The notes beneath the pieces are model-generated. The model was given only the letters and a program-made list of their open reading frames with translations, was not told the origin of the DNA and did no database searches. From contig JARFJB010000762.1 of the NCBI GenBank assembly GCA_036346205.1, positions 62,001-126,000 of the forward strand: DNA of 64,000 nucleotides, in the 5' to 3' direction. Every line of letters begins with the position of its first letter. Within the stretch, counting starts at the first letter, position 1. The position numbers were made by a program, and so were the translations under genes. Positions 55,115 to 64,000 of the stretch are shown in pieces. This DNA comes from Vesta saturnalis (lineage: Eukaryota; Arthropoda; Insecta; Coleoptera; Lampyridae).

Positions 55115-55939
55115 AAATGCAGTAACTATATTATAGAAGATCTTAAATCGGCTTTATTGATTTAAAATTCCTAACACTAAAACTAAGACTAGATCATTTA
55201 CTGCGATGGGAGATAGTGATTTAAATATGTATAGAACATTAGTAACCCTTCGTCCTACACAAACTTTATAGGACCACGTTTTTTTAAAATATCAAAATGG
55301 AAAATCTCATTGGGTAGTAGTAGGACTTCATAAGATTAGCAGTGTTTCACAAGAGGTCGCTAAATTTTTAAATTCAGTTAATCAGAAGGAATTTACAGGC
55401 AACTGCTTACGACGAACTTCTACCATGCTTCTAATAGATGCTGGCGATGACCTCACATGTCTGAAAAGACATGATTGTTGGAAATTTAACACTGTGGAAG
55501 AAGGTTACGTCCAGGATTCCTTAAAAAATAAAAACGATACTAGAACTGGATGAACCTAGCACTAGTGCAATCATTGCTAAGAATACTAATAGTTCAAGTA
55601 AACCTGTAGTTGTAGATGTTCAAAGTGAACTTAGTAATTATTCTAAAAAGGACATGCAGGTTTATTTCATTTTCAAGTGCCTCAAATTGCACTTTTCATA
55701 TTAATACAAATAGTTTATTTGCAATTATTACAATTTTTCTATTCATTTCATAACTTAGTTTAATAACTTTGTAGTGTTGTTAAAATATTTAAATTAAAAA
55801 ATTCCTAGGAAGTAAAAGTGTTTTTAAGGCTAAGAACTAAAAATGGTGCCTGACAAACAAACATTTTTTTTTTGTTAGTAATAAAAACATCAACAGTTTT
55901 TAGACTACTTCTAAGACGGTCGCAGAAAAAAAATTATTT

Positions 55940-56480
55940 AATTGTAATTCTTTATCATTTTTTTAATTGAGTTCTTAACTGTCTGAATGTATCTTTCTGC
56001 AAAAACCGTTTGTAGCAGGATGATATGGTGCACTTAGTTTATGTAAAATACGGTTTTCTGTAAGAATTTTTTTAAATTCGTATGATACAAATGACGCATT
56101 ATCGGACATTCTGGAATACCAAAAGTTATGAAAATTGTACGTAAAATTTTTATTGCACTTTGACTAGTTGTATCTGTTGTAACAACGAATTTATGGCCAC
56201 CGTGAATAAGCTTCTACTCAATTGAAATAATAGTTATTCTTAAATGGTCCAGCAAAATCAATATGAACTCTTCCAAAAGGTGATAATGGTAATTACCAGT
56301 GATGCGTAGAAATTTACGTAGGGTTATTCTTTTGATTATTACATTCAGGGCAGTTTCTACACAAATCCTCTGTCATTAGAAATACCAGGCATCCTTATTG
56401 CACCAAAATGTAATTCTTGTAAAACCTTATATCTTAATAATTTCGAATAACTACACAATCATTTCTTAAAATACAATTAT
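55940..56480 (-). pseudogene. Gypsy-like integrase core relic
   Basis: Minus strand: ELHFGAIRMPGISNDRGF, the zinc-finger and start of the core (about 56430-56340), then decayed blocks, and KLSAPYHPATNG (about 56050-56017) followed by a frame-shifted AERY-like and VKNSIKK-like region. 'SAPYHPATNGQAER' is the classical integrase signature. The first core aspartates are hidden by frameshifts. The gene breaks off at the Crypton border. Confidence 0.7.
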
Positions 56481-56984
56481 TTTTTTGGTGCCTCATTTTA
56501 CCTTATGTGTTTTAAATCGATCTTTGAAAAACGCGTTTTTAAAGTTACCATGAACATCAACAGCTCAAGAAACGTGAAGTCTAAATGACAATTTTTAATT
56601 ATTGATCTGATAGGTACCTTGTACCGTTAAATAAAATATTACTAACAAATTCAAATTATTATTATTAGTTCTTATTTCCATTTTTGTAGTAATAATACTA
56701 GTATGTATGATTTCAAGGTGCACCAATAAAAAAATAGCGTAAAGTATTCGTGGATAACTGATCTTTAAAACACTTACTGTATTTCGAGCACTGGCTGCGT
56801 TCAAAAATCGCGCGTGTTTTAAAGACCTCTTTATCCACTTATACATTAATATACTATATTTGTGGAACATTAAACCTATCTTGAGATTCAATTTCAAAAC
56901 CATTTTTAAACCTTCAAGTAATTTTTATAATTTATTGTCACTCATTGTTTCTTTTTCTAGCTCATGTAAAGTAATAGGTAAAGT
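56481..56984 (-). other. Pol linker region, decayed
   Basis: Between RNase H and integrase. RTLPITLHELEKETMSDNK is readable next to RNase H, and LLEGLK further on. The 102-codon frame 56595-56903 is mainly a frameshifted reading of this linker, with no independent meaning. Confidence 0.45.
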
Positions 56985-57574
56985 CCTCTATTTGAGAAAT
57001 TTCTCATAATTAAAATTCTGTAGAAATAATGCATAATGTTGCATTAGTGTACTTGTAAGTGATAGTAAATTTTTTGAAGGAGAAAGAATGTGTGTCACAG
57101 GTTTATTATCCACTACCAACGTCAAAAATCTACCAAACAAATAATATAATAAAACTTTTTAATTCCAAAAATTATTGCATATGCTTCTTTGTCAAGTTGA
57201 GCATATTTTTGCTGAACAAAAGTTAACATTTGTGAAACAAACTGAATTGGACGCTCTGAACCATCCGGGTATACGTGAGATAATACTGCTCCAACTGCGT
57301 AGGACTAGCGTAAGTAGCTAATACTAAAGGTAACTTAGGATCAAAATGTGCTAAAACCTTAATTTTTGGCACTTTCAAAAGCGATTTGACATTCTTTTTC
57401 CCAGTGAAATTTAACACCATCTTTTAAGTAAATTATAAATTGGACGTAAAATGTGACTTAAATTTGGAATAAACCGACCATAGTAATTTAAAAGTCCAGC
57501 GAAAGCGTGTACTTCTGTTTTATTGGTAGGAATTTTAGCATTACGGATAGTTTCAACTTTCTGTGGAATTTGTG
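56985..57574 (-). pseudogene. Gypsy-like thumb/RNase H part
   Basis: Minus strand, right next to the TA of element G: an NKTEVHAFAGLLNYYGRFIP block (about 57530-57470), then KIKVLAHFDPKLPLVLATYA with the start of RNase H (about 57360-57300; the expected DAS has become YAS), VQSVQFSLFHKC, and LFGRFLTLVVDNKPVTHILS (about 57135-57075) with LMQHYALFLQNFNYE. Frameshifts separate them. Confidence 0.75.
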
Positions 57575-57576
57575 TA

Positions 57577-59561
57577 CCGGGTGGCCAACTAAGAACGGCC
57601 GTCGGCCATATCTCAGGAATGGATTATAGCACAGGTTCGGGAAAAAATTTTTATAACAAAAGTGGCCGAGAAACCTGAAATTATTTTCAGAATTGTAGGT
57701 CCACCGCTAGAGGCGTATTGACAGTTAAAATTTTAAAAGCAAAATTTTTCAAAATTTACTCAATTAAGGGCATATTAAATATTCAGATTCCTCCACAAAT
57801 TCTGCATATTTTTATTTGACAAGTTTTATTCTATCTCTTCAAATAAGGGGTGGGAGAGTGGGGAACCTTGTTACGAAAAAGCGCCTTTAACTCAGGTTCT
57901 GCTTCACCGACTTTAATAAACTTAAAGCTTTTGTTAAACAATAGAAAATTTGTAAATTTGAAGCAATCTGATTAATAACATAAATGCTAGAGGGCGCTGT
58001 TTAATATTTTTTTAATATTGTGTTTCTCTTTACAATTTTGAATGGAAGCATAAAAATTTAAATAGGTCTTTAAAAAGTAGACTAAATTAGTAATAAAGCA
58101 GTGAAAACTGCAAGTCGATATCTTTTCCTATCCTGAGATATCGTAAGGTAAATGGCGGGAATTGTTCTTCCAACGTCTAGTAGGCTTGTTCGTGTTAACG
58201 GAAATTATTAAATTCAGCCTAGATGAAAAGATCTTACATTGGTATGCAGTAATTTAAACCATCAATAACATATTCCTCTGTTCTACCTCTGCGTTGTCTT
58301 CGGTACACAGGAAGATTCACATTTCAGTAGTACGCACACGGTGTGCGAGTCGGAGAAAAACTCTTCTGCTGTGATGCCGTCTGTTTGGGTACTGCAGTAC
58401 ATACACTGTAGCAGCAACGGTTGCATTGCTCATACATTCAAAATAAACTGCCAACATATCAAATGCTTCTTCATTTGTAAGAATCATTTTGGTACGAAAA
58501 GATAAAGAAAGTCTATTAAATGCAACACGATGAATAATTTTTTACATATGCGTGAAAATCATAGCTTGCTTGTTTTCAACAGAATTTATTTTATATCTTA
58601 CATGGCCCTCTTTACAAATGTTGTGTCATCAGTAAATCGTAATTCATATTTTAAAGTGTATTTGTTGTTGCTGGGAAAATATCGGTTTTATTGATATTTT
58701 ATGCTTTTGAGTTACTAACACATCGCTTGAAAACAAATACATTCTTATATAATTAAAAAATGTTAGATTTATCACATTATTATTTTATAATTTGTTCTCA
58801 TTGTTAGTAGAGACAGCATTACATTTAGGTAATCTAGCGGCAACCATAACATTAGTATGATAACAGTTTAAATTACTGCATACCAATGTAAGATCTTTTC
58901 ATCCAGGCTAAATTTAATAATTTCCGTTAACGCGAACTAGCCTACTAGACGTTGGAAGAACAATTCTCGCCATTTACCTGTTTCTTACGATATCTCAGGA
59001 TAGGAAAAAGATATCGACTTGCAGTTTTCACTGTTTTATTACTAACTTAGTCTACTTTTTAAAGACCTACTTAAATTTTTATGCTTCCATTTGAAATTGT
59101 AAAGAGAAAACACAATATTAAGAAAATATTAAACAGCGTCCTCTAGCATTTATGTTATTAATCAGATTGCTTCAAATTTACAAATTTTCTATTGTTTAAC
59201 AAAAGCTTTAAGTTTATTAAATCGGTGAAGCAGAACCTGAATTAAAGGCGTTTTTTCGTAACAAGGTCCCTACTCTCCCCACCCTTATTTGAAGAGATAG
59301 ACTAAAACTTGTCAAATAAAAATATGCAGAATTTGTCGAGGAATCTGATTATAATATTTAATATGCCCTTAATTGAGCAAATTTTGAAAAATTTTGCTTT
59401 TAAAATTTTAACTGTCAAATACGCCCTCTAGCGGTGGACCTACAATTCTGAAAATAATTTCCAGGCGTTTCTCGAGGCCATTTTGTTATAAAATTTTTCC
59501 CGAACCTGTGCTATAATCCATTCCTGAGATATGGCCGACGGCCGTTCTTAGTTGCACCCGG
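57577..59561 (-). mobile_element. Long-TIR element G (same family as F)
   Basis: A 1985-bp element with inverted arms of about 680 bp: CCGGGTGGCCAACTAAGAAC at 57577 and the complement ending at 59561; TA flanks 57575-57576 and 59562-59563. The arms share CATATCTCAGGAATGGATTA, ACCGCTAGAGG, GGGGTGGGAGAGTGGGGA and TATCGACTTGCAGTTTTCAC-type parts. The middle 600 bp holds only the transposase start. It interrupts the pol gene of the Gypsy-like element, and pol reads on in frame across the TA. Confidence 0.9.
58256..58487 (-). pseudogene. Transposase N-terminus of element G
   Basis: ATG at 58487 opens MILTNEEAFDMLAVYFECMS, NATVAATVYVLQYPNRRHHS, RRVFLRLAHRV, matching the N-terminal block of element F's transposase (MSVSNAELYDMIGVHFECHQ, then IRYPDRRHYGK). 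The gene ends about 75 codons in, so G is a deletion derivative that would need a transposase from elsewhere. Confidence 0.75.
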
Positions 59562-59563
59562 TA

Positions 59564-60120
59564 CACCGTGTTTGTCAATTTGATAACCACAGTATTCAAT
59601 AATATCTTTGAAAAACTCGTACTTTTCTAAATTGACTTTAATATTATGAGTTTTTAAACGAGAAAATCTAATTCTAACCTTTGAAAATGTGTAATATCAT
59701 CAGGAGCTGTAATTTTAATATCATCAAGAAAAATTGAAACACTCGGTATATCCCTAATTAATCAATCTTTGCCATATGCTGGGTGCGCTGGCAATTCCAA
59801 ACATTAAACGTGTACTCCTAAACAAACCAAATGGAGTACTTAATGTCAAATATTTCCTAACCATATATAAATAGGCTTGCTTTAAATCAATTTTTGTGAA
59901 TTTCTTCCCACCTGCCATTGAAGAAAATAATTCATCAATGATATAACGATTTAAAGTGCATTTAAAATCCCACAATTCTAACTTTCCCATTAGATTTCAA
60001 AACTGGAACAATCGGTGTTGCATATTCATTCACTTGCAAGATTTTCATTTATTTACCATTATACTTGCTTTAGACAGAATAATTATATCTGGGGATTACC
60101 TTTATAACTTTTTCAGTTAC
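59564..60120 (-). pseudogene. Gypsy-like reverse transcriptase relic
   Basis: Minus strand: MGKLELWDFKCTLNRYIIDE (from 59990), LFSSMAGGKKFTKIDLKQAY (first catalytic motif 'KIDL'), YLTLSTPFGLFRSTRLMFGI and ASAPSIWQRLIN; then, shifted, SVSIFLDDIKITAPDD with the YxDD-type box as FLDD (about 59740-59695), and EYCGYQIDKHG next to element G. The part before 59990 is recognisable but broken. Several residues of the primer-grip area are present. Not functional. Confidence 0.82.
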
Positions 60121-60299
60121 ACGTATATGCAAGTATTGCTAATAATCTTTTTCTTTTCAAGTTGGACTCAAATATAAGTACAACATTTTGTTTTAATTCC
60201 GTAGCTTAGACGCCGTGTTACAGCAAACTACGTGAATCCTCCGGTATCTATTTATTGCAAGGTCACACAATCCACTCATCCAGTGCTTTACTACTTTAG

Positions 60300-60860
60300 T
60301 GATCCTTAAAATGAAAGGAAAAGGAAAGCAACGTGTTTCATTCCTCCCAAAGGAAAGCGCGGGCTGCTCGAGCTTTCCACTCCTTCAACCACAGTGATGG
60401 ATTCCCAACATACCTATATACATTACGTATACATGTATGATCGGATTAAGGATGAGTGCGTCAGGGTAGGATCGTAAAGAATGGAGTTAGGGTTCTTAGG
60501 GGGAAGATACTACCCCAGCATTCGAGCAAATCGCCGCATATCATGTGATTATTCGCAGTGGTCATGCCTCTCTATATATATCAAGAGGACCCCCTGAAAG
60601 CTCATACAAGGTAGACACGATAACAGGAATCAAACCCATTACCTCCCGAATGGTAAATGTTACCACAGTCCAATTAGCTCAGTCCTTAGAAGGACGAGGC
60701 TGAGCGAAATGGTTTTCATTCATTCTATCTGTAACGTACACCGGGCTATGTCCAAGTATCATTTTTAATAATTCACAAATTGTCCTTCAGATGTATGAAT
60801 CTGAGAGTAGTCATGTTCTTCGGAAAAACTCATAGTAAATGAATTCGACTCAAGTGCGAA
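60300..60860 (-). mobile_element. SINE-B related copy 3
   Basis: Contains a GGAAAGGAAAGCAACG-like tail, GCTCGAGCTTTCC, 'cagtgatggattccca', ATTACGTATA, AGGATCGTAAAGAATGGAGT, AGATACTACCCCAGCATTCG, CTCATACAAGGTAGACACGA, AACAGGAATCAAACCCATTA and CCTCCCGAATGGTAA. The tRNA-like head (60660-60600) keeps a B-box-like sequence; the acceptor is damaged. Beyond the head, similarity with 43620-43770 continues. Confidence 0.8.
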
Positions 60861-61079
60861 ATCAGTTCTTCTCAGGGCTAAGTCTGAAGACGAAAGCAGA
60901 GTCCGCTTCCGAAACGTGACGCTACACACGCAAAAACCCTGGAAATAAGCGCATCGACTCAACTAATATGAGACCACGGTTATAAAACACTTAGAAATAT
61001 TAAAGTCCTACAGAATTTCCAATATTTTTTTTATTTTACTTTTCCGTCCGCTAAAAACAGCTTAATTAGAAATAATAAT
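60861..61079. other. No recognisable feature
   Basis: Short stretch between the SINE-related copy and the LTR. Confidence 0.4.
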
Positions 61080-61241
61080 TGTTATGTATCGTGATACCGT
61101 CACCATTATGTTTTGTTGGGTATTGCCATAGTTATAAAATGAATCATGTTGAAAAAATAATAAATCATGTTTTTATTATAAAAACACGTATTCAATTCTA
61201 TATTCAAGAACGTCTATTACTAGTATTACAAATATAATAAT
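61080..61241 (+). repeat. LTR copy, plus orientation
   Basis: Begins TGTTATGTATCGTGATACCG and ends AATATAATAAT, with ATTATGTTTTGTTG, TATAAAATGAATCATGTT and CGTCTATTACTAGTATTACA inside. Same LTR as 48460-48614 but opposite orientation, so it belongs to another copy of the retroelement. It lacks the CA end typical of LTRs. Confidence 0.7.
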
Positions 61242-61242
61242 T

Positions 61243-61262
61243 TGGCGACGAGTAAAAGCAAG
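61243..61262 (+). other. Putative primer-binding site and leader start
   Basis: TTGGCGACGAGTAAAAGCAA directly follows the LTR. 'TGGCGAC' starts are common for primer-binding sites of insect Ty3/Gypsy elements. The tRNA was not identified. Confidence 0.45.
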
Positions 61263-61339
61263 AAAGAACCCATTTATACAATTTAAAGGTAGGTGTAGTT
61301 GCGGTAGAAGTTAAATATAAAAACGTTTTTAAATAACTA

Positions 61340-63310
61340 AATAAAAGTAAAAGGTGTGCCGTAACAGCCAGAGAGAATCAGACCGGAAGATCAATCGGTC
61401 GGATAGGCACTTGGATGCGTGCGTATGCGGTTGGCGTAGATACACAGAGAAACTAAAAGTGCGCCACTTGATTTATGTTTATATCGCGCTTAGATCAAGA
61501 AAAGGGCTACGACACGGTAAGAGAGACGCTACAATTAAAAAATACGGTTGGACACAGTCCAAGAAAGGAATAGGTTCAGTTAGAATATCGCTCTTAAACC
61601 GCAGTACTAAAGAAAACAATTATTAGTAAAGTAACACAAATCAGTTTAATCGATTTAGATATAATAAGTGTTGATACTAATAACCCCAAAACTTTAATCT
61701 ATTACAAATGGTTAAAGTAAATTCGCCGTAGGCATACTAGTGTGAATATCCCAACGTAGTGGGTATAGTACATAACCTTTCGAACAACGGGTATCGTAAA
61801 TCGAGATAGCTATTATTAAGTTCCCTCCCTGCAATTTGATAAAAAAAAAATTGTGATTAGTTGTAACAAACCTTTTTATGTATTACGTTTAAAATTTACG
61901 TTCATATTGGCAACTTAAGTGCATTTCGTGTAGTGTTAATTGCATACCTAATTGGCGTAAAATCTCTATTTAGTTCTTTTACTAAATTATTATTCACTGC
62001 ACATCTTTCCGCACTTTGAGTCATATTCGGTCATTGCGCAGGGTTACTTTGACCGTCCTTCATTCATTGCTTGAACTACGTGTTTAAGTAGAAGCCATTT
62101 TCGCTTTGTTTAATTTTTTATTTAGAGTGCCACAATTATATGGTGAGTTATTAAATTTATCATACTAAATTTGAGGCATTTACGTTTCAGGCAACTCAAT
62201 TTTATTTATATTCTTACCACTTATTTTTACTGTGGGTTTAATTTTATTTTAACGTTAACTTTGCAAGATGATGCAATAGCGTTTGCTTATACGAAGTAGG
62301 AATACAAAATGTAAAAGAAATTACTTCAAGTATTTCATATTGTTAATTAATTCTCATTATAGTTTAAGACAATTAATTAAGAATCACTAACATTAGTTTT
62401 TAAGAAATCCTCCTTATAATCCAAAATAAGTATCGTAATAAAACTCATTGTTGTCATTATTTTTTACTTGTTATTTTCATGAGTTTTTGTGACTTTTCTA
62501 TTTTTAAGGTTTATTTGTTCCTTAAAAACAAATTGGCGTCCGAGATTACATTATATATTTTCAGGTTTGAAGCAACACCTTTTTGTTTGTAAAGCGAAAA
62601 CATCTAAGCAATTCAATTTTTGTTAATAAGCAAATCAAATATTATTGAACCTGGACCTATTAATCTACCGATGAGCAAGTGGCATAACATTTTCTAGTTA
62701 TACATTATTTTCCATAGCTAATTATAGCTCTGGGCTAGAAGTATTTAATCATAAGTTGGTGAATTATTTATACGACCCTGTTTAAGGTTACATAGTACCA
62801 CACTTACCTTTTTCTAGTGCTTCAGCTAAATAAAATAAAGAAAGCAGAATTTGATTGAATCAAAAATACAGTATAATGAAACGACGCTTTTTATGCACAG
62901 TGTAGCATCCAGCGTTGAACCTAGTAACAAAATACATAACCCAAAATAAATGCAAACTAGAAGAATGAAACCGTAGTCATAGGAAGAGCTCTCCTTATAA
63001 CGGCCGTCTCGGTTTTAAATCAACCGAATCATAACCTGACATATATAAATAACCAACAATATCAGCCAGATGTCTAGCATTGCATAAAAAGGTTTAAATC
63101 TGAAAATAATTAATAAGAAATGCACAAAAATAAAAGAAAGGAAAATTTGCAAGCAACGCACATAAAAATGATAGTCTGCTACTATTGTTAACCACAAAAC
63201 TACAAGCATAAATTAGAATTTGCTTTAATGTTCACAAATGCTACAGCTTTACCCAGCAAACAAAAAAAAAGTAAGAAAATTCCAGCTGAAGGCTGAAATA
63301 TTCACATTCA
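61340..63310 (+). repeat. Dispersed repeat O, copy 2
   Basis: Blocks shared with 40790-42440: GTGTGCCGTAACAG, GCACTTGGATGCGTGCG, ATACACAGAGAAACTAAAAG, CCACTTGAT, AGATCAAGAAAAGGGCTACG, GAGAGACGCTACAATTAAA, then after a longer gap (about 61640-62770, not matched) ACCACACTTACCTTTTT, TCATAGGAAGAGCTCTCCTT, GTTTTAAATCAACC and 'CAGCTGAAGGCTG'. The unmatched gap is likely an insertion or a deletion in copy 1. The 90-codon frame at 61354-61626 has no motif I recognise. Confidence 0.6.
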
Positions 63311-64000
63311 TGAATTACTAATAGCTCCCCTATTTATGATAACGTTTGTTAGAACGTAACAATTGAAGTTTAGATATTAATACATAGCAAACGAAACAAT
63401 ACAAAACGTAAATTCAACAATTTAATTTTTAACAGTATTTACTCATAATCACCCAGTATAAAGCGTTTTAATTTACACACACATCAGTCTTTGGTTAGAA
63501 GGCGGATCTCCCTATATAATTGACTTATCTTAAATACAGGAGCAACTTCACAGTGATCAGATGTAACTCACTACAGCTGTTTCTAATACAATTAACATTC
63601 CCAAATTTTAATTAGTAAAGTGTTCTCAGTAAAGTACTGAAGAAACCAAAGTAATACAAGAAAAGTGAACACTTCAGTAAGTACGAATGAGAGTAAATCT
63701 TAATTAAATCTTAAGTAAACATCGCTAGATATAACCCCACAGCAATGTCTAATTGCCAGGTATGGGGAACACGCTAATAAGAAATCGTGTTATGTTTACA
63801 GCTGTAATTCGTTTAATAACGAACCACAAGTTGCACTTAAAGCAATTATCTATCGATCAGGAGTACCGATATGGTGTAATTAAACATTTAAGAGGCTCAT
63901 TAATCAATCGATGGTATACAGGTGAAAGGAGTAGTTCATATACCTTTGGGACAATCCGTTACAGCATTGATTGAACTAAAGAGCGACGAAAGGACCACAA
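63311..64000. other. No recognisable feature
   Basis: AT-rich sequence to the window end. A 73-codon plus frame at 63753-63974 is not recognised. It may still be part of repeat O. Confidence 0.3.

Larger units (their letters stand above)
49346..55660 (+). pseudogene. Crypton tyrosine recombinase, in three pieces
   Basis: Piece 1 (49346-49620): MNENEIDTQLEILQYAEQVV, then with stops NVKSYTESVLLTYF and MKASTLWAQYSVVKATLCLK, the SAM-like core-binding domain. Piece 2 (54548-54735): PKKSRILSKEQVN, FLNCASDEQYWMMKV, and VLILGVAGAFRCDEFED with the first catalytic Arg. Piece 3 (55118-55640): IIEDLKSALL, KIPNTKTKTRSFTAMGDSDL, TLVTLRPTQTL, FLKYQNGKSHWVVVGLHK, EFTGNCLRRTSTMLLIDAGD, LTCLKRHDCWKFNTVEEGYV. 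The HxxR box reads NCLR, so its His is lost; the later His/Trp and the nucleophile Tyr (GYV) remain. Family: Crypton/DUF3504-like recombinases, which cut and rejoin DNA through a Tyr-DNA bond. Confidence 0.85.
49213..55936 (+). mobile_element. Crypton element, with nested insertions
   Basis: A tyrosine-recombinase transposon inserted, in the opposite direction, in the integrase gene of the Gypsy-like element. The borders carry a 13-bp inverted repeat, TTTTTTCTGCGAC (49220-49232) and GTCGCAGAAAAAA (55919-55931). Gypsy integrase sequence resumes right of 55936, and left of 49213 after a hairpin MITE. Element E (49638-54545) and a MITE (54733-55114) break it; without them it is about 1.43 kb, reasonable for a short animal Crypton. 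Confidence 0.75.
44895..60230 (-). mobile_element. Gypsy-like LTR retroelement, exploded by nested insertions
   Basis: Reading the minus strand from 60.2 kb downward: reverse transcriptase (60120-59564), element G, RNase H (57574-56985), linker, integrase core (56480-55940), the Crypton with its own inserts, a hairpin MITE, integrase C-terminal part (49085-48725), and the 3' LTR (48614-48460 plus 44908-44895), which is split by element F. Removing the inserts leaves the pol order of a Ty3/Gypsy element. No gag or 5' LTR was recognised next to the reverse transcriptase. Pol is riddled with stops and frameshifts, so the copy is dead. Confidence 0.8.

Overview
The window is AT-rich, intron-dense animal DNA, almost certainly from an insect. 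The transposon families (Tc1, mariner, DUF4817-type TA-inserting elements, hAT, MULE, Crypton, RTE and CR1/Jockey LINEs, a Gypsy-like LTR element), the canonical GT..AG splice signals and a TTAGG-type motif all point that way. A beetle is plausible but cannot be proven from the sequence. No bacterial operon, rRNA, CRISPR array or intact long gene is present. Most of the window is transposons inserted into transposons, apparently inside the introns of a host gene on the plus strand. All positions were read by eye; terminal repeats were aligned by hand, so inner repeat borders are approximate.

Layout. 0-8 kb: a decayed DUF4817-type transposase, a rearranged Tc1 element (2.6-4.07 kb), a CpG-rich island (4.4-5.0 kb), a head-to-head pair of tRNA-derived repeats (5.5-5.9 kb), a short hAT copy with a perfect 8-bp target duplication (6.24-7.03 kb) and a 453-bp tandem duplication (7.1-8.0 kb). 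8.98-9.15 and 30.95-31.11 kb: two phase-compatible exons of one host gene, with a basic KFWNPRKWFKRK stretch and then SHDSIF, resembling the CRACD/DUF4592 family of actin-capping regulators. The 21.8-kb intron between them holds a long-inverted-repeat element (J, about 11.0-22.9 kb) carrying three or four younger elements, a MULE (24.1-27.5 kb) carrying a SINE, half of a foldback element and a 650-bp microsatellite, plus LINE and Tc1 relics.

31.9-35.5 kb: a 3.5-kb foldback element (K) whose arms hold 73-bp tandem repeats, CA/GT satellites and a TTAGGTTAGG palindrome. 36-44 kb: mostly featureless DNA with a candidate first exon, tandem tRNA-like repeats (38.2-38.9 kb), a palindromic MITE with another MITE at its centre (39.8-40.3 kb), and the first copy of a long dispersed repeat. 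44.9-60.2 kb: a minus-strand Gypsy-like retroelement carrying two long-TIR elements and a tyrosine-recombinase Crypton; the Crypton is itself split by a 4.9-kb TA element (which contains a further 2.4-kb element) and by a MITE. 61-64 kb: an LTR copy with a putative primer-binding site, followed by the second copy of the dispersed repeat.

No transposon reading frame looks intact. The window records repeated, datable waves of insertion, with a strong preference for TA targets and for the terminal repeats of older elements.
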